A program made the position numbers and the translations under genes. The notes under the pieces were generated by a model. The model did not search any database. It was not told the origin of the DNA and worked only from the letters and a program-made list of their open reading frames with translations. DNA of 10,759 bases, taken from the NCBI GenBank assembly GCA_943324725.2, contig CALPMR020000077.1, positions 1 through 10,759 of the forward strand, given 5' to 3'. The DNA comes from Bordetella parapertussis (GTDB lineage: Bacteria; Cyanobacteriota; Cyanobacteriia; PCC-6307; Cyanobiaceae). Below, in pieces: positions 7,750 through 10,759 of the stretch; the stretch's first letter is position 1, and every line of letters starts with the position of its first letter.

Positions 7750-7873
7750 CAGTGGGATCAAGATCCAGAGCTTGTTTTAGGTGAGGGGGCTCGGGCCTGT
7801 CGAGCAAGCCAGCATCAGCGCTCCGAACCAGGCAGCGCGATCGGCACCGCCGACCTACCGTGCATCGACGCCG
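7750..7873. promoter_or_regulatory. Divergent spacer, PLD cassette and minDE
   Basis: This 124-base gap separates the leftward PLD-CHR genes from the rightward minD and must hold promoters for both if they are independently transcribed. A short inverted repeat GGATC-aa-GATCC (7755-7766) sits immediately before the PLD start and an AT-rich island (TTGTTTTAG, 7775-7783) follows. No -35/-10 pair of good spacing stands out in either direction. An open frame runs back from minD to a GTG at 7781 but encodes nothing typical of MinD. Confidence 0.35.
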
Positions 7874-8707
7874 ATGGACGCCGTGACGACAGCTTCCGCC
7901 CGCATCATCCTGATCTGTTCCGGCAAGGGGGGAGTGGGTAAGACCACCCTCACCGCCAATCTGGGCGTTGCCCTGGCCCGGCTCGGCAAAACCGTGGCCG
8001 TGCTCGACGCCGACTTCGGCCTGCGCAACCTTGACCTGCTTCTGGGTCTGGAAAACCGCATCATCTACACCGCCCAGGAGGTGCTGGCCGAAACCTGCCG
8101 GCTCGACCAGGCGCTGGTCAAGCACAAGCAGCAGCCCAACCTGGCCCTGTTGCCGGCCGGCAATCCCCGCATGCTCGAGTGGCTGACGCCCGAGGACATG
8201 CAGACCATCGCCCGCCTGCTGGCCGACCGCTCCGACTACGTGCTGATCGATGCCCCCGCCGGCATTGAACAGGGCTTCAAGAATGCGGCGGCCGCAGCCA
8301 GGGAGGCCATCGTGATCACCACGCCGGAGGTGTCGGCCGTGCGCGATGCCGACCGGGTGATCGGACTGCTGGGCACCATGGACGTCAAGCCGGTGCAGCT
8401 GGTGCTCAACCGGGTGCGCCCCAAGATGATGGCCAACCAGGAAATGCTCGCCGTCGACGACGTCACCGACATCCTGGCCCTGCCGCTGCTGGGACTGGTG
8501 CAGGAGGACGAGCGCGTGATCGTCTCCACCAACCGGGGCGAACCGCTCACCCTGGAGGACAAGCCCTCGCCGGCCGGCCAGGCCTATCTGAACATCGCCC
8601 GCCGTCTCTGCGGCGAGGACATTCCGCTGATCGATCCCTCCAAGCAACGCCACGGCCTGCGGGCCCGGCTGATCAACAAGCTCAGGAAAACCACGGGACT
8701 CTTCTGA
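7874..8707 (+). CDS. minD: Septum site-determining ATPase MinD
   Basis: MinD is the membrane-cycling ParA/MinD-type ATPase that recruits MinC and is released by MinE. The 277-aa product has the deviant Walker [10 protein letters not shown] with both lysines (Lys18, Lys23), [11 protein letters not shown] (about residues 44-54), the Walker B region [13 protein letters not shown] with Asp126, the adenine-side [14 protein letters not shown] segment, and a basic amphipathic C-terminus (last 17 residues, [17 protein letters not shown]) fitting the membrane-targeting helix. The frame opens at GTG 7781, but ATG 7874 gives [20 protein letters not shown], a normal MinD beginning; the extra 31 upstream residues look non-conserved. 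minE follows after 5 bases, so minDE are surely co-transcribed. minC is 2.4 kb upstream across the cassette. Confidence 0.96.
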   Translation: MDAVTTASARIILICSGKGGVGKTTLTANLGVALARLGKTVAVLDADFGLRNLDLLLGLENRIIYTAQEVLAETCRLDQALVKHKQQPNLALLPAGNPRMLEWLTPEDMQTIARLLADRSDYVLIDAPAGIEQGFKNAAAAAREAIVITTPEVSAVRDADRVIGLLGTMDVKPVQLVLNRVRPKMMANQEMLAVDDVTDILALPLLGLVQEDERVIVSTNRGEPLTLEDKPSPAGQAYLNIARRLCGEDIPLIDPSKQRHGLRARLINKLRKTTGLF

Positions 8708-8712
8708 CGGCC

Positions 8713-9177
8713 ATGACCGTGCTCGATTTCATCAATCGCCTGCTGCGACGAGAGAAGCCCAGCGGCACCATGGCCCGGCAACGGCTGCAACTGGTGCTGG
8801 CCCACGACCGCAGCGACCTCAACCCCGAGCTGCTGGAGCAGATGCGCCGCGAGATTCTTGAAGTGGTGCAGCGCTACGTGGAGATCGATATCGAGAGCTG
8901 CGATGTGAGCCTGGAAACCGAGGATCGGGTCACAGCTCTGCTGGCCAACCTGCCGATCAAGCGCACCCGGGAGTTCCCGCTGCCGATCGGCAGTGGCAAG
9001 CCGGGCCGGCTCGATGGCGGGGCCAAGGAATCCGCCGCCAGCCTCGGCGATGCCGGCGCGAACCCCGCAGCCGGCGCGGCCAGCTCACAAGCCACGGCTG
9101 CAACGTCGGCAGCCTTTGCACCGCAGGGCCCCAGCACCGCCGAGAGGGGCGAAACACCTGGGGCCAGCCAGCCCTGA
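8713..9177 (+). CDS. minE: Topological specificity factor MinE, extended C-terminus
   Basis: MinE stimulates the MinD ATPase and so drives the polar oscillation or patterning that confines MinC. Residues 1 to about 87 are a complete MinE: an amphipathic N-terminus ([18 protein letters not shown]), the MinD-binding segment [19 protein letters not shown], and the beta-rich dimerisation part [21 protein letters not shown] with NLPIKR at its end. The product is 154 aa, while most MinE are about 80-100 aa. The extra 65 or so residues are low-complexity, rich in Ala, Gly, Ser and Pro ([20 protein letters not shown]...), with no domain I can name. The tail could be a real disordered extension or the result of a lost stop codon. 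Start ATG 8713 lies 5 bases after minD; no SD is visible. Confidence 0.93.
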   Translation: MTVLDFINRLLRREKPSGTMARQRLQLVLAHDRSDLNPELLEQMRREILEVVQRYVEIDIESCDVSLETEDRVTALLANLPIKRTREFPLPIGSGKPGRLDGGAKESAASLGDAGANPAAGAASSQATAATSAAFAPQGPSTAERGETPGASQP

Positions 9178-9232
9178 AGACTCCAGGGACCGGCCATGGG
9201 AAGACTTCAGACAGATCCCGTAGCTCTTGCTC

Positions 9233-9502
9233 GTGTCCCTGCCCCCTCGCCCGGCCTCCACGGCGCAGGCCGATCCCCTCTGGCTCCTGAGCCCGATCAC
9301 CCCCGCTGAAGACAGGGTTCTGCAGCTGGTCCGCCGCGGCGGCAGCAACCGCAGCATCGCGGCCGAACTCGTGCTCAGCCCGCGCACGGTCGAAAGCCAC
9401 GTGTCCAGCCTGCTGGCCAAAACCGGTTGCCGCAGCCGCAGCCAATTGCTGCTGTGGGCCCTGGCCCAGCTGCAGTCGGCGCCGCCGTTGACACAGCCGT
9501 GA
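9233..9502 (+). CDS. Solo LuxR-type helix-turn-helix regulator
   Basis: A short DNA-binding protein of 89 aa consisting almost only of a LuxR/GerE (NarL-type) helix-turn-helix. The domain is complete: LSPITPAEDRVLQLVRRGGSNRSIAAELVLSPRTVESHVSSLLAKTGCRSRSQLLLWAL, with the typical TPAE opening and RTVESHVS recognition helix. There is no receiver or sensor domain and no room for one upstream. It has a single cysteine (Cys66). Small LuxR-type proteins of this size include cyanobacterial PedR, which senses photosynthetic redox state through a cysteine; whether this one is an orthologue cannot be told. TTG 9227 is an equally possible start, adding two residues. It follows minE by 55 bases on the same strand and could be in its transcript. 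Its own frame is broken by TAG just upstream (9221), supporting a start after that point. Confidence 0.75.
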   Translation: MSLPPRPASTAQADPLWLLSPITPAEDRVLQLVRRGGSNRSIAAELVLSPRTVESHVSSLLAKTGCRSRSQLLLWALAQLQSAPPLTQP

Positions 9503-10039
9503 AGCAGGCGATCCGCTTGTCAGTCGTCGATCCAAGCCTGAACTGCCCTGGGGAGGCTGAAGCCAGACGTTCTGAAGCCAGACGTTCGGCCCTCAGCGGC
9601 AAGCGTTCAGCACTGAGCGTCTGATCCAGAAGCTTGCTGTTGCCTGCCCAGCCAGCCGATGACACCGTGTTGTTGCCGATCCTCGTCGCCGCAGCGCCAT
9701 CGATCGGGCCGTTCCCACGCCGACAGAGCAACCCCACAGAGCTGCAGAGCTTGGCCAGGCGGCTCGCTTGATCAGCGCCAGAGCGGCCTCCGTGATCACC
9801 AGCATGTTTCGGCGCGATTCCTGCGTCTGCCCGGCGACTCTGCTCTGGTGGGGCCAGGCAGGGCGTCCTTGCTGGCGCCAGGAGCGCGGAAGTGAACCCC
9901 GAAATCGTTGCTGGGAAGGGAAGGCCATCTCCCAACCAGAGTCCGACCGACCACGTCCGAGATGGTCACGGCAGGGCGCAATCAGGGCTCAGGCGTCTTC
10001 ACAGATACTGAGATCCAGTCACCGATTGCGCTCGATTCC
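9503..10039. other. Non-coding stretch before the amidohydrolase
   Basis: About 540 bases with no gene I can support. Overlapping open frames occur on both strands (longest on the minus strand, about 186 aa, 9935-9375), but their translations are unlike known families and run into the antisense of the LuxR-type gene. A minus-strand ATG at 9805 begins MLVITEAALALIKRA, which briefly resembles the start of HesB/IscA-type proteins, but nothing downstream continues that family in any frame I checked. The stretch holds the tandem 15-bp duplication near its left end. It probably contains the end of the min transcript and the promoter of the amidohydrolase; I see no convincing -10/-35 pair. Confidence 0.4.
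9557..9586 (+). repeat. 15-bp perfect tandem duplication
   Basis: CTGAAGCCAGACGTT occurs twice back to back (9557-9571 and 9572-9586). The second copy's CAGACG (9579-9584) is complementary to CGTCTG at 9618-9623, and CTCAG (9592-9596) to CTGAG (9613-9617), so a hairpin with a 7-base bulge is possible. It lies in the non-coding stretch about 55 bases after the LuxR-type gene. No T-run follows, so it is not an obvious intrinsic terminator. Confidence 0.7.
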
Positions 10040-10759
10040 ATGCAGGCCGCCCCCTCGAACACGCCCGTGCGCCCGGTGGATCTGCTGGTGGTGGGCGGCA
10101 TTGTCGTGACCATGGATAGCGACCGGCGGGTGCTTGCCGACGGGGCCATCGCCATCGCCGCTGGACGCATCGTGGCGGTGGGCCCGAGGGCCGAGGTGGA
10201 AGCGGCCCATCGCGCCAGCGAACGGATCGACGCGACCGGGCGGACCGTGATCCCTGGCCTGATCAACGGTCATGCCCATGTGCCGATGACCCTGTTCCGC
10301 GGTCTGGCCGACGATCAGGATCTCGACGACTGGCTGCAGCACACGATCTTCCCCGCCGAGGCCATGAACGTCGATGAGGCGTTCGTGCGGGCCGGGACCC
10401 GGCTGGCCCTGGCGGAACTGATCCGCGGTGGGGTCAGCACGGTCTGCGACATGTATTACTTCGAGCAGGCCGTGGCCGAGGAGATGGCCAGCGCCGGCCT
10501 GCGAGGGCTGCTGGGCCAGGCCCTGATCGATTTTCCTGCCCCAGACAATGCCGATCACGCCTCAGCGATGGTCTGCATTGAGCGCTTCGTGGACACCTGG
10601 CAAGGCCATCCGCTGATCACCCCGGCGATCGGCCCCCACGCGCCCTACACCGTCTGCGACGAGCATCTGATCAAAGCGCGGGCCTTCGCCGACCGCCACG
10701 GCTGTCCCCTGGTGATCCATCTGGCCGAAAGCCGCCATGAGGTGCAGGAGAGCCGGCGA
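10040..10759 (+). CDS. MtaD/TRZ-ATZ-type amidohydrolase, 3' end missing
   Basis: The first 240 residues of a metal-dependent amidohydrolase, cut by the window edge. The family deaminates adenosine-type nucleosides (5'-methylthioadenosine/S-adenosylhomocysteine deaminase, MtaD) or related ring compounds. Visible are the N-terminal beta-sandwich (DLLVVGGIVVTMDSDRRVLADG), the metal-binding GLINGHAHVPMTLFRGLADD with His78 and His80, the LAELIRGGVSTVCDMYYF segment, GPHAPYTV with His200 (substrate region) and LVIHLAES with metal ligand His227. All match the MtaD/TRZ-ATZ pattern better than cytosine deaminase or guanine deaminase. The frame also opens at ATG 9962, adding 26 residues; ATG 10040 is chosen because the conserved strand starts soon after. 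Typical full length is about 440 aa, so roughly the last 200 residues lie beyond the window. mtaD would be the best symbol but the exact substrate is not certain. Confidence 0.88.
   Translation, partial: MQAAPSNTPVRPVDLLVVGGIVVTMDSDRRVLADGAIAIAAGRIVAVGPRAEVEAAHRASERIDATGRTVIPGLINGHAHVPMTLFRGLADDQDLDDWLQHTIFPAEAMNVDEAFVRAGTRLALAELIRGGVSTVCDMYYFEQAVAEEMASAGLRGLLGQALIDFPAPDNADHASAMVCIERFVDTWQGHPLITPAIGPHAPYTVCDEHLIKARAFADRHGCPLVIHLAESRHEVQESRR

Noticed and set aside
7526..8653. 375-aa minus-strand open frame
   Set aside because: It lies entirely antisense to minD and the PLD start region, and its His/Gln/Gly-rich translation is a typical codon shadow in GC-rich DNA.
9593..9928. Minus-strand frame starting MLVITEAALALIKRA, as a possible HesB/IscA-type gene
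   Set aside because: Only about a dozen residues look suggestive; the conserved cysteines and rest of the fold are missing in all frames.
1..10759. CRISPR array, tRNA, rRNA or prophage genes
   Set aside because: No regularly spaced repeats, cloverleaf with CCA end, rRNA core sequences or phage structural/integrase motifs were found on either strand by eye.

Overview
The window is high-GC bacterial DNA that reads as a chromosome segment of a picocyanobacterium of the Synechococcus/Cyanobium type. It encodes cytochrome b6 (petB) and subunit IV (petD) as separate genes, which is the oxygenic-phototroph arrangement. They stand head to head with a carboxyl-terminal processing protease (ctpA), an HD-domain phosphohydrolase and minC. 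Assignment is by recognition of protein families from the translated sequence; no database search was possible.

Layout. Positions 1-790 hold no gene I recognise. The first 170 bases are rich in potential hairpins and could be part of a structured RNA or a decayed mobile intron. A strong intrinsic terminator (790-819) closes the leftward petB-petD operon (858-2064). A 51-bp divergent spacer separates petB from the rightward set ctpA - HD protein - minC (2116-5413), in which ctpA and the HD gene overlap by 4 nt. A leftward cassette of three overlapping genes follows: a PLD-family protein and two single-domain CHR (chromate-type) transporter halves (7749 down to 5491). The rightward direction resumes with minD - minE (7874-9177), a solo LuxR-type HTH protein of about 89 aa, about 540 bases without a recognisable gene (including a 15-bp tandem duplication), and the first two thirds or so of an MtaD/TRZ-ATZ-type amidohydrolase cut by the window end.

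How the genes work together. PetB and PetD are core subunits of the cytochrome b6f complex. CtpA processes the D1 precursor of photosystem II in cyanobacteria. MinC, MinD and MinE place the division site. The paired CHR proteins probably form one membrane transporter, with the PLD protein translated just ahead of them. The main anomaly is that this cassette, on the opposite strand, splits minC from minDE. Other points of interest are a roughly 65-residue low-complexity tail on MinE, the PLD-CHR coupling, and a single-cysteine solo LuxR regulator behind minE.
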